Shown here: piece after piece, positions 33,637 through 47,683 of the stretch
Layout: every line of letters begins with the position of its first letter
Position numbering within the stretch: position 1 is the stretch's first letter
Source of the DNA: Manduca sexta
Lineage: Eukaryota; Arthropoda; Insecta; Lepidoptera; Sphingidae
NCBI RefSeq assembly: GCF_014839805.1
Contig: NC_051126.1
Location: 2,984,609 to 3,048,608 of the forward strand
Length of the DNA stretch: 64,000 bases
Direction: 5' to 3'
Made by a program: the position numbers and the translations under genes
The notes under the pieces: model-generated
Databases searched by the model: none
What the model saw: the letters and a program-made list of their open reading frames with translations, nothing else
Told to the model about the DNA's origin: nothing

Positions 33637-33890
33637 GTTTTTTTTATATAAACCTGTACGGCAAAGGTACCCCACTGCACCTGATGGTAAGTATAGTGGG
33701 ATCCAATAGAACATCGACTTACTAGAGATGATTACCCCTCGGCAGTCGACACAATTATGCCGGCCTGTTGGTGCCGGATATACACAGGCTGATCCCGGAA
33801 CGCGACACACTTACACGTGCCAGTATGGTCGGTTTTAACACTTTGTGTACGGTGGTCGCTATCCGGGCGGATATAAGATATATATTACCA
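33637..33890 (+). mobile_element. Repeat family A, longest copy
   Basis: Begins in a T run. CCCCACTGCACCTGATGG, a GGCAGTCGACACAATTATG core and TACACAGGCTGATCCCGG follow, then a right part ending near TTACCATCAGCAG. Four other fragments in this window share the core. No protein-coding capacity. It may be the 3' end of a LINE or a SINE; unassigned. Confidence 0.75.
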
Positions 33891-36800
33891 TCAGCAGTTT
33901 GAGTGATGAATACAACGTGGAGGGATAATCTTCGCGATATAATAACATTTTGCGTTTATGCTTAGAATTGAATGATAAAACATATTTATAAATACAATAA
34001 TACAGTAAACTACAAATATACTCACTCTACCTTATGTTGTATTGTCGTATTTAATTGTTAATTTTTATTATAAAAGGAAATATTATACGAAATTCGTACT
34101 TTATCGTAATCATATCACACCAACCTTACTTTAAACATACCAAAACACCGTTATTTGCCAACGATAAGATTCAATCGTGATTTTATTGTATCGATTATCG
34201 TACCCTGCACGCCCCGCGCCGATTTCCGGGTGAGACAGGACATGTGCTTTAAAATATGGCGCGACGTGAATGTCTTTCCATTTCCGGCCAATCGGACCTA
34301 CTTTTCGACAATGAATGTTATTTTCTTGACATATGGGTTTGTATTATGTAATATTTTCTCCTGTTATAGTTAACATTCATTGGAAAAAAAGTATTATTAC
34401 AAGAAAATTTACGAAGATATTAAAGTTTTCAAGTCATGAAGTTTTCTCTATTGTATATGATTAAATGTTCAGTGATTCCCTTGAATAAGGTGTTATAAAG
34501 AAGTATTATACCTATACTAACTACAATATAGACCGCAACCGCTCACTTTCAACAAGTCATTCATAGTAAGAAATATTAACATTTTCAAATAACTGTTGCT
34601 TCCCCTTTGTAACTATATTTAATTAACAATAAATACAGCGGTCCGTTCGCAGACGCGGCCTAAACCTAAAGGCTATCGCACATACACATACAAAGCATCG
34701 CTTTCGTCACGCGATTAAGAGCTTCCAGGATTGCATACAGTGCACTGTATGCAGCAGTCATCATTTACATGTTTCTTGTCCATTTTGATGGATACAGTTT
34801 TAACTGAACTGAAAATGTGAAATTTATTTAATTCTACTAGTGAACAATTTTCCTCCAGCTCCACTAGGTTTTGATATCCGTATATTACCATATAATTTGT
34901 AGTGATCATAGCTTCTATAATTGGTGTATGTAGTAAGCAATAAAACCTATTAGTATGTTACACTAGTAGGTTGTTGTGGTGTAACATTAGTGTCATTTTT
35001 TTTGTACTGAAGTAACTTAGAGGTCTCTCTGTCTCTATTCATTTAAACGCGCATCAAAGCTAACATCAGCCGTCCCAGTGTGCGTCAAGCTTAAGACAAC
35101 AATATTTTATCGTCTGGCCAAACAAAGCGCGCTCAGTGCGAACTCTGTTTGATGTACGATTTCCCGACTCCCTCTGAACAAATACGCAAATAAAATACTG
35201 AAACCCGACACACCAGGGGACGCTGCGTCTGAAAATTAATATACGTCTTGCCTGTGATCAAACAGGGGACTTGGAATTGCTAGACTTTAGTTATTTTGTT
35301 TCGAGTTCCTTGAAACGTCGCCGAGTAAATGATCCAGGGTATTTGTTTGGTTTTGTTGCTTTTACTAGTCACTTATTAGCTTTTCACTTTTAATTGCGCT
35401 TCTTCGGAGTACTCACAGACATGATACTGTGTGTAAATATAAAGACTTGAAACTACATCGGAGTCCAATTACATCATGACTCAATGAATTATGTTCATTG
35501 CACTGAGCTTATTTGTAACTTAAGTGCAATTCAAAACCGACGACCATGAAATAAAATTGGCACACACTCATCAATCGCTAACGACACTGTCGGGAATAGG
35601 GTCGCAAGGGAAAATACCCCAAAATATATTAGCAATAAATAACATTATCAAGTGACAGCTTGCTAGGTCTCTCATAAGGGAGTTCGTATGGGTAAGTACA
35701 AACTCATTGACAACTTATACCGAGAGGCAGCAGTGTGCAAACAGTATTTCATATTTTAATAACAATTGAAATTATAACATCTGCAGTTACTAAAAATCGA
35801 ATTCTTAAAAAAAATTCAAAGTTCTTGATGTTAAATTACAGTTCAAACATAGTTATCAGCGGAACGATTAACTCGTCTTGTCATTTACTTGAATAAACTT
35901 TACTCTTTATCTCATCACATCTACTTTCTTCTACTTTTTTATTACTTCAAGTAGTTATAATACACTTAAAGATAAACAATCCCTGCTACATTATCTGCCT
36001 ACGCCACATATTTAGTTTCAATAAAATAATACACAAACACCCATCTTCAGTTCCAACAGCCTACGCGAACAAAAAGTAACAGTTCACACAACCCACACAT
36101 TACTTAAAATATATTAATTAACAATAAATATTTGTTTAGAAACCTCGACACAGTGGTGTATAGTCCAAACCAGTTCCACGGAATGCACGCGGCATGTGAT
36201 CCCTGCAGTGATGGAAGCGACCTCTCTAACGTCTATTGTTATTTTAATTAGCGTTTTAGTGTCGAAACTATGTGCTCTCTCAGTGATTTGTTTTAATAGC
36301 ATTATACAATTTCCCTGTGGTTTTTCTTTTTAAATGGACGAGGCACTTGATATAGACGTCATGGCGTCTGCCTTTATTAAAGCAACAAACACCATTTAAA
36401 CTTTGAATTGCAGTGATATTGCACTACGGTCGTCACCCTAAGACATCAGATTTTCATAATTTAATTATCATTGCCTTCAATGTCCCTAAAATTTAAACAT
36501 CTTCTTGCACGTTGCTGCAACACACAAAGCCCACATAAGTATTCTAAATACAATCTTTAATTCATAATGTATAACAAAACTAAAATGACTGCAGATAACA
36601 TCAAGATTTATAATGAAGCCGTCGCTCGAGACACAAAACGACATTGACATGTTGTAAATGTCGAATTAGTGTAAGCCCCGGCTTAGATTTGTTGCAAGTG
36701 GCTTTACGGTGAAGGGTTCCACGTAAACTGTTGTAACTGCCAATACGAAACTTGGTGAGTGGTTTGAAGTTTGTACATAAACTTAAATCATTAACGTCGT

Positions 36801-38584
36801 GTTCATGGTACGTGACGTCATAAACTTTGCTGTGCGACGTTTGTCGCCAATGTGTACGATCGCAGAAGCCGAAAGTATGGGGACTAAAAAAAGCCGATTA
36901 AAAACATAACCACATCTTCAGTCACTTTTCCGAGGAGTACAACCGTTCACCGAACATCTTTTTTATTTTATCCAAAATCCTACACCCGATAATATGAGAA
37001 GTTAGTATCTGAGAAAATTGACCGCACTGTACATTTAATTTTGGAATATTACATCGCTACAATAATGCCGGCTTAATAAGTAACCTGATACTTGCAGAAG
37101 TTACGTAAGACCCATAAGGAAGCGTTTCGAACAGAAATGTGATATGGAATTAAAAATAAACGTTCTAAACGACGATCGCACTTCATGTTCCACTTTTTTC
37201 AACTTTTCCGACACAAAGAATGTTATGAAGGAGGAAATATCGAAGAATCAATGTGGAACTTGGATCAGTGCCTTTGTATAGCGCGAAGAATTGCAATACG
37301 GTTAAAACAATTACAAAGAAACCAGATAAGTAATACACGATTTGAATTTATATTAGAAATTATTAATATAAAAAACAACATATTGTTTAAAAACATTAAT
37401 CACAGTACGAAATCTGCAAAAATAATTACATCAATAAAAATATCATTAGCCAGACACAAACTCGAAAGCGAATACATGAATCGTAGATGCACAATGCCCA
37501 AGCGAAATACTCAAAACGAAACAGCAAAAAAAACTATTACACGTAATATTATGTTCATTCGCCATTCGGGACCGGAATATCGGCTAGCAGAATAATGCTT
37601 TCGACTGTAAACCTCCCCCTTCGGACCACTTCCTTCGACGGTCGACCTAAAAATAATCGAGTAAACCAAGACAATCCAAAGCGATGCCGTCGCCGTACTA
37701 TCATTCCAATATTTTATTTCACCAGACGGAAGTAACTACAGAGAGCTTTTATTGCGACCAAAACCGGGTTAAATATGTAGTAAAACATTGATGGTACATT
37801 CGAAATGGTAATATTGTTTTAAACACGATTTTACGGAGTCTATAACTTGAATAACTGTTGAAAATGTGACGCAATATTTTTTTTTCCGAATTATAATTGG
37901 TACATACATTAAAATTTTGATTCGAAGTTATTCGAGTTTAAGATGTTAAAATAAAATGTACCACAAAAAAATCTGATTGCTGGCAGTTGGCATTATATTT
38001 AGCGTTCATTGGTCAAGGCTTATTATGATTACAATATCCCTTGAACTTAGAATTGAGTACACCCGGGCATTAGCTTCATACGAAAATATTTAATCACGCT
38101 GTGTTAATAACAACTGAAAACTGGTGGTGGGTACCAATATGAATACAAAACAAAGCATTTATTTACGAACCTAACAATACAAACTAATTCTGTTTAGTAT
38201 CCCATGTACTATATCTATTTCGACACTATAAACCTACAAAGCGTAATAACAAACAGACTCACAGTAAATTTACCATAAATCCATCAATAATACAATAAAA
38301 TTATAAGGCACAGTAACCAACGCACGTAGATTATCGTAAATCATAATATTAGCGGGTATTTCTCGCGCTCAGTGCCGGGAGACAGAAATCCTTAATATTC
38401 TTGTCCATTGAATATAGACCCCTAGTCATGTATTTACGAAGTGAGGCAAAAGCTCGCGATAAACTGGTTTTTTCGCGAAGTAACCAACGCGAGATGGACT
38501 GCGGGGATGTGTGTTAAGTGATGGAAAGCTGAGAAACGAGAGAGGTCTAGTAATTCTGGCGTGAGACGCTACCGGGCAGGCCTC
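33891..38584. other. No confident gene
   Basis: AT-rich; only the doubtful frame at 37185. Nothing recognised. Confidence 0.45.
37185..37595 (+). CDS. Unrecognised 136-codon frame
   Basis: Basic, Ile-, Asn- and Lys-rich with no known motif; composition tracks the AT-rich background (many AAA, AAT and ATA codons), which argues for chance. No splice signals or neighbours support it. Confidence 0.1.
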   Translation: MFHFFQLFRHKECYEGGNIEESMWNLDQCLCIARRIAIRLKQLQRNQISNTRFEFILEIINIKNNILFKNINHSTKSAKIITSIKISLARHKLESEYMNRRCTMPKRNTQNETAKKTITRNIMFIRHSGPEYRLAE

Positions 38585-38649
38585 AGCGCGCAGCCTCCGC
38601 TGTATCGAGCGACCGCGCCCGAGTCCCACGTGCTTCATTCAGCCGGCAC
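38585..38649 (-). repeat. Dispersed GC-rich repeat, copy 2
   Basis: The reverse complement reads GTGCCGGCTGAATGAAGCACG and then GGTCGCTCGATACAGCG, matching 2721-2784. The 70-residue minus frame that crosses it is therefore unlikely to be a gene. Confidence 0.6.
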
Positions 38650-41600
38650 AACCACGTGTGAAATAACTTCAAAAACACTAAAACCACTTACATTACTGTT
38701 TTGTATTCATGTCCTCCTATAACAATAAAAAGCACTTCGATTAATGTATGTATGAATAATGTAAGACCAGACTTGATGGCGCCGAATAATTTAAATAAAT
38801 TACATCGCCCACCTTTAAAATACAGTTGGAATTCATTTGCATTTCCTGTGTTTTGCCTGCGATAAAAATAACTACGATATCAAAACATAAACGTAAATAT
38901 ATTTCGATAAAGAGTGCGCTGTACACGTTCTTTTTGAGTTAAAATGTTGAGTCTGTCCCAAACCTTCACGAGCAATATTACTAAACGAAGAACTAGTAAA
39001 GTAAAACCTAACATCAACAGATACTTCGGCACGTGTCTATAGCCAGATTGATTCTGATGGCAATTTAACGACATGCACTGACAAAACAAGAATTACAGAG
39101 TTCTTTAAACGATAAAACAATTTCAAGCATAAAAGATATCTGTTAGGTGGACTCGGATAATTTAAATTTCAAATCAACTGATTACTAATCATCATTAGCA
39201 CATATAGGTCTTTCGTTAAAGGAAAACGACCCAAATGCGAAAAGAATTGCAAATGAATGAATGGCATAGAATTAGCATGAAACATTTTCTCATCTGCAGT
39301 ACGTCGTCGAATCTGATGCTAACCGGATACGGGGAAGTCTATCATGATAGACCCCTTGGGGTGGAGTCGTAGTTTTGTATTAGTTTGAATAAAACTACTA
39401 ATACTGATGAGGTCAGTGCAGTTTGAAAATTAAACTAAAGATGGCAAGAAAGCTTGTAGAGAAAATAGCACAAGTCGCTGTTATCTCGTTGGTTATGAGA
39501 ACATGGAGATTTTTAGTCATTGGATAAATGATTCATATTATCAATCAATATTTGGACAATATAAATTTCTTCTGTTGTAACGAGTTATAACAAACGTGGA
39601 ATAATTTAGTAAATGAGAAATACTATCCATAAACACCTACGAATGATACCGAATATGCAAATTCATTAGAAGATCAAGAAGCTACAATAGCTAATATGAA
39701 TTCAAACAGCCCATACGTACCAAATATGGTAACGCATATTAAAGCACCACTACAGCGAACTAAACAACTTAATTAGATATCCAAAGTTTATGAACCTGCC
39801 ATAACAAGAACTAAGAAGGCACACGTTCAAATATTTAAACCAACTAATCCCCCGCCTGTGTGACACAGATACGGTTTGAGATAATTAATTTAAACTACAC
39901 TAACCGGGTAAAATTCCCGCCGCAGTTGATTTTAATTTAATCCGATGCAATCCAATATGCCGCGCGATCGCGATTTATACTTTTAGTTTTGTACGAAATC
40001 GTCTGGCTTTTAATTAATGTTTGTTTAAATGGGTCACATCGTGTTGATGAGGCCAATTATGATTTGGTTTAAGTTGTGGGAATGTTAAAGCAGATTAAAT
40101 TAACCTGCTCCCGATTGTAATTTTTTTTGTGGTCATATGTTATAAATTCAGACTATTCAAATGAAGTAATCACTCGCTCAAATAACTCGAGGAAAAAAGC
40201 ATCGGCTACAAAATGGTATGCTAGAAGTTGTATAGCCTTTATGATGCTACATTTTTCCTTTTTCACTGTGAGTTACTCTTTCAAACAATTTTCTCGCCTA
40301 TTGTTCTTCCATGTTGGCGAATGGCGACATGCCAGCATAGACTACTACTATTAATAACCAGGAAATTCTTATCCTTTTTTAATGTTACGCTGTAAATGTC
40401 TAAAAACCTCAAAGATCACAATACACCTATGTATAAAGAGTAGCTTGATATTAACTAACCATGTCGGATGCAGTTTAGATATTACGCTCCATTAAGCCGT
40501 CATAAACACAGCTCATATATAAACTAAAAGCTTATCAGCGTACTCCTAAATCCCTGGTGGCGGGCCGTTGAGGGATCACTTCCAACAAGAATAAAGATAT
40601 AATCCGATTGGTCCGGATAGCAGTTCATTAAACGGAGCCCGCTCGGTTGGCAGCCCGTGCCATATTGGAAATTGCCAGCGTCGTGAACTCTACACCCGGC
40701 TTTCATATCGGAGTCAATTCAGTTTTTATGGAATTCCATTTTTAAAAGGTGGACTCTATTCTCCTTTATTTTTTCATTTGCGTCACTGCCAGTGATATTT
40801 AAATATGTCTGAATCGATTTTGACCGTACGCTATATCTAATATTTAATCGATCATTCTCAGTCGCTTGCGTCGAGAACCGAGAACTTAACTATCCTAACT
40901 GAATTAGTATTTAAAGAGATAAACGCACGTTTTATTTATACAGCTTGCATTTTGGTCTAGGAGAATATCGAGCATGCTGCAAATTTCAAACGTATTTTAA
41001 TATTATTGCCATTATGAGCAAGTGGTGGAACAGTAAAAATTATTACAAAAAAAACACAGAAGATCTATATGTCAATTTTTTTCGATCTTGAGTTCATCCT
41101 CAAAAGGAGTCATTGAAGCAGAGACATTCGGCGCGGTCAGCACTTAAATGTGTAAGAGTGCATCATAACAAAAAATCACGAGACCCTCGAGCATCGGATA
41201 GCAAAAGCTTTCGGTTCCGACTAGAGTAAACTGAAACATGTGTTAATTCATGTCCCAGACCACAACAATAATTTCAAAAAAGCATTATGAGGTTAAAATG
41301 CTAACAAATGAATGAATAAAAACATAGAGTTGGTTATCGATGCAAGCAAACATTTATTTATTGAGATTATAATTTACGAGTCATCTACGACAGCTGTAGA
41401 TGTAAAAAAATAATTTCATCACACCTTACATAGAGCCATTTGCTTCACAATTTAAAAACTGCATTTCCCATTAAACTGATTATTTTTAAAAAATAACAAT
41501 GTGTGTGTGAGGAAAATGTGAACTAAATAGCTGTGCAGGCGATATCGCAACGTTCGTTATTGAATATTGGAAATGCATTAGCTGTAGCAACGCCCATTAA

Positions 41601-43845
41601 CATTGGCAGTCATGCAACGGTTAAAAAAAACTGGTGTATGGACGACCCGTAACCTTTGCCACACCGTACTCCGTGAAAGAGGTAATTACTTTCTGAATTT
41701 TTTATTGCTTTTAATGGAACAGCTGTCTGAATTATGCAGGGACTGTTAACATATTAAGCACAATTACATAATGTAGAGCCCGTAAATTTTCAAAAGATAA
41801 ATCTGCTACTTTCTTTCTCAAATATCAAAATACTCGCACTATCTTAATGCATCAGAAAGTTATTGTAGATATTGTCAAAATGGTGATACGGAAGCCGATT
41901 AATACACGACCAAATGCTTGTGTAAAAGAAAGTTAGACTTACGTACAGCAGTGGATGTCTTTCGTCTGAAACAAAATATACAGAATTTTTAGTAATTCAA
42001 TAAACAGCGCTAGAGTGTTGAAATATTTAAAATACGATTTAGGTTTAAAAAAAAAATTACTTTATTTATCACGTAGGCGAACAAAGTTGCACTTATGATA
42101 CGTCAAAACAAAGTATAAGAATAATTATTATTATTTCTAAACAACTATAAAATTTACTTATATTACTATGGACATTTTAAATTAGGGATAACATTTATAA
42201 TGAAGAGAGATGAGATACAAACCGAATTAACCAGCTCGGGCTGGCAAGTAGGGGAAAATAGAAGGATAACGCGTCGCGATCCTCACCGGCGATGACATGA
42301 GCCCTAACCTAACTAACCTGCCAGCCTTTCACTAGCTACCTAAATGATGACTGCCCGAAGAAGAAAGGCAGAAAGAAACTCCGGGCTTTCTTTTTTGTCA
42401 TCAATTATTCAGTACTTCTGTACTTCTTTTGTATTTTTTTTCCAAGTCTTTCTTGTACATAGTCACAATAGTTATATAAGCTAATGCACGCACATCACCG
42501 TTAACATGGCATAACATGAAATCCAATCGATTAAACCTGGAGCGGCATAAGCGGCACCAGCTTTAAAGCTCACCAAAGTGTTTGTCTGGTCTATAACTTG
42601 TGACTATCGACATTCTTCCATTGTAGGTTAGCAATTGAAAAAAAAAAGATTTATAAAAGGGAAATCCAACAACGAAAAAATTCCTCTTGAGAAAATGGTA
42701 ATATTTTAGAATAATTAATAATAATTTTGAAGGTAGCATACCGACATTAGACCAGCATGGAAATCTTAGTCTCGCGGTAGTATAAGAAGCTCGTACCCAG
42801 TAGACAGTTATATAATACAGATCTAGTATTACATTCTTATAGTAACGTTATTATTAAAGTATAGATCAATATATGAAGTACTGAACAAAGAAAAATATAA
42901 TGTTCCCCGTCTACCCGAAACTACGAAGGGTTTAGCGAAACAGAACAACTTCCCAGAAGCTCAAGTGGAAAAGTTGAGCGACGCGACTACTAGTTTTGAA
43001 ACAACGCTTTCAACGTACCGTGACGAGTACGTCGTGAATATGTCTTTGTTGGTTATGGGGGAGTTTGTTGGTTATGGTTGGTTATTATACCTAGTGATAT
43101 TAGCAAATATAAAATATAAAACGCCATTGAAGAGATTTGAGAGATGCGGAGAACGTGTGTAAAGAAGAACAAAAACCTAATAGAAATAGTTTCTGAAATA
43201 GAAAAGAATTTTAAGATTCTACGAATGAAAAAAAGAAGAATAAAGATGCATTCAATGCACATCCATGATAATAGAAATATAAAGTTCCACATTTACAACA
43301 AAAATCATTTCAGATTAGCTGACCCGACAGACGTTGTCCCGTCTTAACTATGAATTTGCAGCGCGCATTCTGTCAATCACTGACAGTTATTTCAAACAAT
43401 TGACAGTTATATAAAATTAATATAGTCATTAAGTTTTCTTAAATTTTCTAATGTTCCGCTCAACTTCTTTAATTTTTTCTTTCATAAGCACCTTCTCCTG
43501 ACAATAATTAATACAACAACAAAAAGAATAAGCGAAATTGTTCCACCAGTTCAAGCGTGATGCGATGACCACGGGAAATAGAGATTATTTTATATATATA
43601 GAATATTTTAATATCAAAATAAAATGTAGAAATAGGATTTCCCGAATTGCTATCAGGGGAAAACCATAAACACGAAACACTGTTCATTATAAACATAATA
43701 TTATAATAAATAAAATATAATGTATGATAACGTACATTTTATTGGCGAGATTTCATTGTATTTAAATAACTTTAATAAATAGTAATGAACGTGCTGTTTA
43801 CAAATGAAATGATTATATTATACCAGCCTTGAAATGTGTTAAATA
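38650..43845. other. No gene seen
   Basis: AT-rich. The 42240-42400 stretch (GATCCTCACCGGCGATGAC, then AAACTCCGGGCTTTC) looks like a transposon remnant but was not assigned. Confidence 0.45.
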
Positions 43846-43935
43846 TTGTCCCGCTGTTGGGCACAAACCTTCTCTTAGACCGAGAGGGTTTAGGCTTTAG
43901 CCCTAACTCCACCACGAGGGCCTATATTTACCAGG
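43846..43935 (-). mobile_element. SINE fragment, same family as 16170
   Basis: Retains the GGGCNNNNACCTTCTC, GAGAGGGTTTAGGC and CCACCACGAGGGCC landmarks of the SINE tail on the minus strand. Head missing. Confidence 0.6.
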
Positions 43936-46109
43936 CTTCATATACCTATTTTCGCTTGTTTCTATTATTCTCATAATTTAAATATGCACTAAATTCAATG
44001 TCTTGTAAATAAAGGCTAGTCATTTCAGAATGTTCTAGAAATATCAATATAATATTACCTAACTACAGCATACTAATATTACTCTGTGTGAATGGAATGT
44101 TGATTGGCGTCCAAACCATTAAATTGGCTTTTTAGACTCTCATGAACATTCGCCAAATTAATTGCTTTGCCTTCAATTATAACATTATTGTGTCAAGGTA
44201 CTGCAGAATAAAGACACGTAATTTCAACCAATACATCTATTGATAGAAAGTAGATTCCTTCAGTGATTAAATAGATATTATAATGAATAATTTTATAATA
44301 TATTTTTTTATTACAATTGACATTTAATACAGATGACAATCAGGATTATATTCCATTCATTAATTTAATGGTGGTTTAATGTCCTTTGTCACAATTATTC
44401 AGGTCCAACTATACTACTTTACGAAATAAAACAATCACAATCAATCAATAAAGTAGAAACCATTGATAGATTTGTGAGCAACTTCAAATCACAGTGTTGA
44501 CTTACAATTCACGACAGAGAACAAAGTTCGTACCCATGACTCATCCTTTAGTTACTTCTAAAAGCCGAAACATGTCGAAACATACTTCGTAGTTGAATAA
44601 TGTTGGGCGGCTTACGGTGAACCAACATCGCGTTCCTCGTTCAGAGACTTAAGGGATTTATTCCACTATTGCTATTCCGAATTGTATGACTCATGCATTT
44701 CCCATAAGCAATATTTCACGGAAGTTTTTAAACTTTCCAACTATCATGAATTTTGATCAGATCAAAATATTGAATATATTTTCATCTGATCAAAGGTATA
44801 TAGACTTTACCCTACACGCAATATGGCTTCTTTCAGAACGAAAGTCCACAAAGCGTTAAGAGCCCTAGTGAGCGCCAAAGCGAAAAGACGAGAAAGCACT
44901 TGTAAGGCATAATTAGGTCGTAAGAGCTTCACTGCGGGTATTTGAGACTTCGCTACGAATGGTGATAAAGATGGTAGTGTACACAACATGGTAGTGTACT
45001 GAGATATAAGTCTTCCGGTAGACTTGTATCAGGTACAACATGCATATTAGGAATTTCGAATTTCGTCCACCAACACTTAGACAGGAATCATGTAATCCCT
45101 GAACGTGTGTTCAGGAAAAAATGTTAACACTGACATTCCTCTATTCTTCTCTATTCTCTCTGCGAGAGTCAAACCTCAAAGCCTCCCGTTTTATAGTCAT
45201 AACGGCAGCTATCCTCATTATGATAAAGTGTAACGATACTATAATTTCTCAAACGTCATATTAACTATCTCGATCATCAAAATAAAGGCCCAAGAGACGT
45301 AACCGATTAATCAAGACAAAGATATTGAAGACGATTTACTACATATGTCTTTATAACAAAATCAAAACACATCTAGTTAAATTAGTTGATCACAAGGGAT
45401 CTTTGTTTTTTCCTTTCTACAATCGTTAACGCTAACTTTGTGTATTTAAATGACATATCTGACCGAATGTCTTATCGTTAGTATGCCATTCCCATACATT
45501 TATTTCATTCGATTGTAGAAACGCATTTTGACTACAGCCTCAGAGCAGCCAAACATAAATAATCACGCATCTCAACTGTAATGAACCGAATTCTTAATAT
45601 CTATCCATCCATCTCCATATAAAATCCATTTTGATACACAAATCAATTGCTCAACATCGTCCAGTTTATTCCAGAGAGACTGCAGCAACTTGACTTTCGA
45701 AATGCAACTGTATTTTGAAGGTTGTAGAGTGAGTATTAAATGGTTTGATTTGAAAAATTGTTGAATTGAAAAACGTTTGGATGGTGGACGACACGAATCA
45801 ATTAATTAAATTAGTTCGATGGAGCGTATCCTTGTTGAGTGGCGCTTGGGAGTGCAGCCTGGATTCTGAACTGACGGAACGCTACGAAATATCAATAGCT
45901 CGCTATCTCAAACCGATCGTTGCTTTTTATACGTCTAACGGGATTATTTCTGCGCTTTTTGCTGCAATCCAGGTACTCCGATCGAAAACATTATCTTTTT
46001 TACAACGTTTTTTATTCGGATACCGTAAAATGCTTTTTACAGACCTTATGCAATATTAGTGGTCTGGTGGGGTTTTGAAATAAAATATTTTGATATTATT
46101 TGATATTAC
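43936..46109. other. No confident gene
   Basis: Contains the doubtful frame at 45766. TTTGATCAGATCAAA, a short palindrome, lies at about 44753-44767. Confidence 0.45.
45766..46059 (+). CDS. Unrecognised 97-codon frame
   Basis: More balanced composition than most frames here (DDTNQLIKLVRW, then LTERYEISIARYLKP), with a hydrophobic middle. No family recognised. It lies just before a truncated SINE, and may be a decayed exon or chance. Confidence 0.15.
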   Translation: MKNVWMVDDTNQLIKLVRWSVSLLSGAWECSLDSELTERYEISIARYLKPIVAFYTSNGIISALFAAIQVLRSKTLSFLQRFLFGYRKMLFTDLMQY

Positions 46110-46320
46110 GGTGACATTGCTTTAACGGTGAAGAAAAACATCGTGAGGAAACCTGCACATCTGAGAAGTTCTCTATAGGAAATTCGAAGGTGTGTGAAGT
46201 CTACCAATCCGCACTAGGCCAGCGTGGTGGACTAAGGCATAATCCCTCTCAGTAGTAGAGGAGGCCCGTGCTCAGCAGTGGGCAAGTATATAATACAGGG
46301 CTGATATTATTATTATTATA
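46110..46320 (+). mobile_element. SINE, 5'-truncated, same family as 16170
   Basis: Begins in the body (GCTTTAACGGTGAAG) and runs through AAGTCTACCAATCCGCACTAG and the CTCAGTAGTAGAGGAGGCCC tail to an ATT repeat. The tRNA-related head is absent, as usual for 5' truncation. Confidence 0.8.
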
Positions 46321-46981
46321 TTGATATTACGAACATTATTATCTCTGAAAACACAGACAGAAATTGTATACATGTAATAATAATTAAGTTAAGCATGGTT
46401 GCTATGCCAATTGCGATCTTATAGCGAATATAAAAGCCATAAGCATTACTGTTATTTATGCGACTATTTTGGTGAAATTACGTGTACCCTATCAGTGCCT
46501 CGAATAATTCACTTTACCGGTATCACATACGCTGCCATCAAACCAAAAAGACCATAATATTCATACATATAAACGCACGGGATGACCACGTGTGACACAA
46601 ATGGTGACGTCAATAAAGGTGTGTATTTTCCTGATCATTAGGCATACACAAACAAATATTGAATAACTCATTGATTGTCAACATAGTGTGAAACATCACA
46701 GGTTCATTCATGTTTCCCGTGTAAATACGGAAATGAGTAAATGGCTTAGGGTGTACGCACACGTCGTTTTTAAACGAGCCGATGAGCGTTTTAAATGTTT
46801 TGTTTATTGGACAGTATGAAAATTTGATTAGGTGATTTCATAAACATACAATTCTTGTATATCTATAACTATCAATAGAAATGCAATATTTAGTGGTTCA
46901 GAGGCGTTTTGAAATACAATAGCATAATAACGTTTGAACCTAACGTTATGCTGAGAAGTTATTCATTATTTTAATGTAATA

Positions 46982-47150
46982 CTAGCTTTTGCTCACGACT
47001 TCGCTCGCGTAAATGAGTGTTCCCATATATTTTCCCAGGGTCTCAAACTATCACCATGATAAATTGCATTGAAATCCGTTCGTCATTTTTGATTTTATCG
47101 CGAATTAGACGGACGCGGCAGGAGACTTTGTTATAGAATATGTAAGGATT
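46982..47150 (-). mobile_element. Helitron 3' end fragment, minus strand
   Basis: The reverse complement ends GAGCAAAAGCTAG and contains AGTTTGAGACCCTGGG and ACAAAGTCTCCTGCCGCG. These match the 3' region of copies 1-3 with differences. The left part is missing. Confidence 0.7.
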
Positions 47151-47548
47151 TGTTAATACCTATAGTCTACAAATAATAGAAAAACATAACATTCAAAGTA
47201 CTCGGAAAACTTCCACACCGTAACCGCAAATTGCTCACGAATTTACCAAGAGAACATGAACCACAATTGCTCATATTTAGCCAAATTAACTTGTGACCAC
47301 GGCCGTTACTAACAGTCAATGCGATAATAATAAATTTCTTTGCTTCAAAACAAATGTCATATTTAAATAGTAAATTCAGTACATTGTACACCCGATAAAT
47401 AACATTATATTGTATACTAGGTATTATCATGCGGTAATAACGACTCAATCTTGATCATCACATTATTGCAATGTGCAAGTATCCTAATCTTCCTGTTCGA
47501 AAGAGGACACTGTTACTATGAATTAATACACATTATGACAATATTATG

Positions 47549-47683
47549 TTTTTTTTTTATACAAGCACGCCAAAGTTACCCCTTTGATGATGGTAAATGT
47601 AGTGGGGTCCAGATAGAGTAATGACTGAAAATATATGCTTCCACAGTCAACATAATTATGCGGGCCTGTTAGAAATGATATAA
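47549..47683 (+). mobile_element. Repeat family A, interrupted by a Helitron
   Basis: T run, GATGATGGTAAATGTAGTGGG, and CATAATTATGCGGGCCTGTT match the other copies up to GATATAA at 47683. Helitron copy 1 follows, and ACAGG plus CCAGGACG continue the family after it from 48676. Confidence 0.65.
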
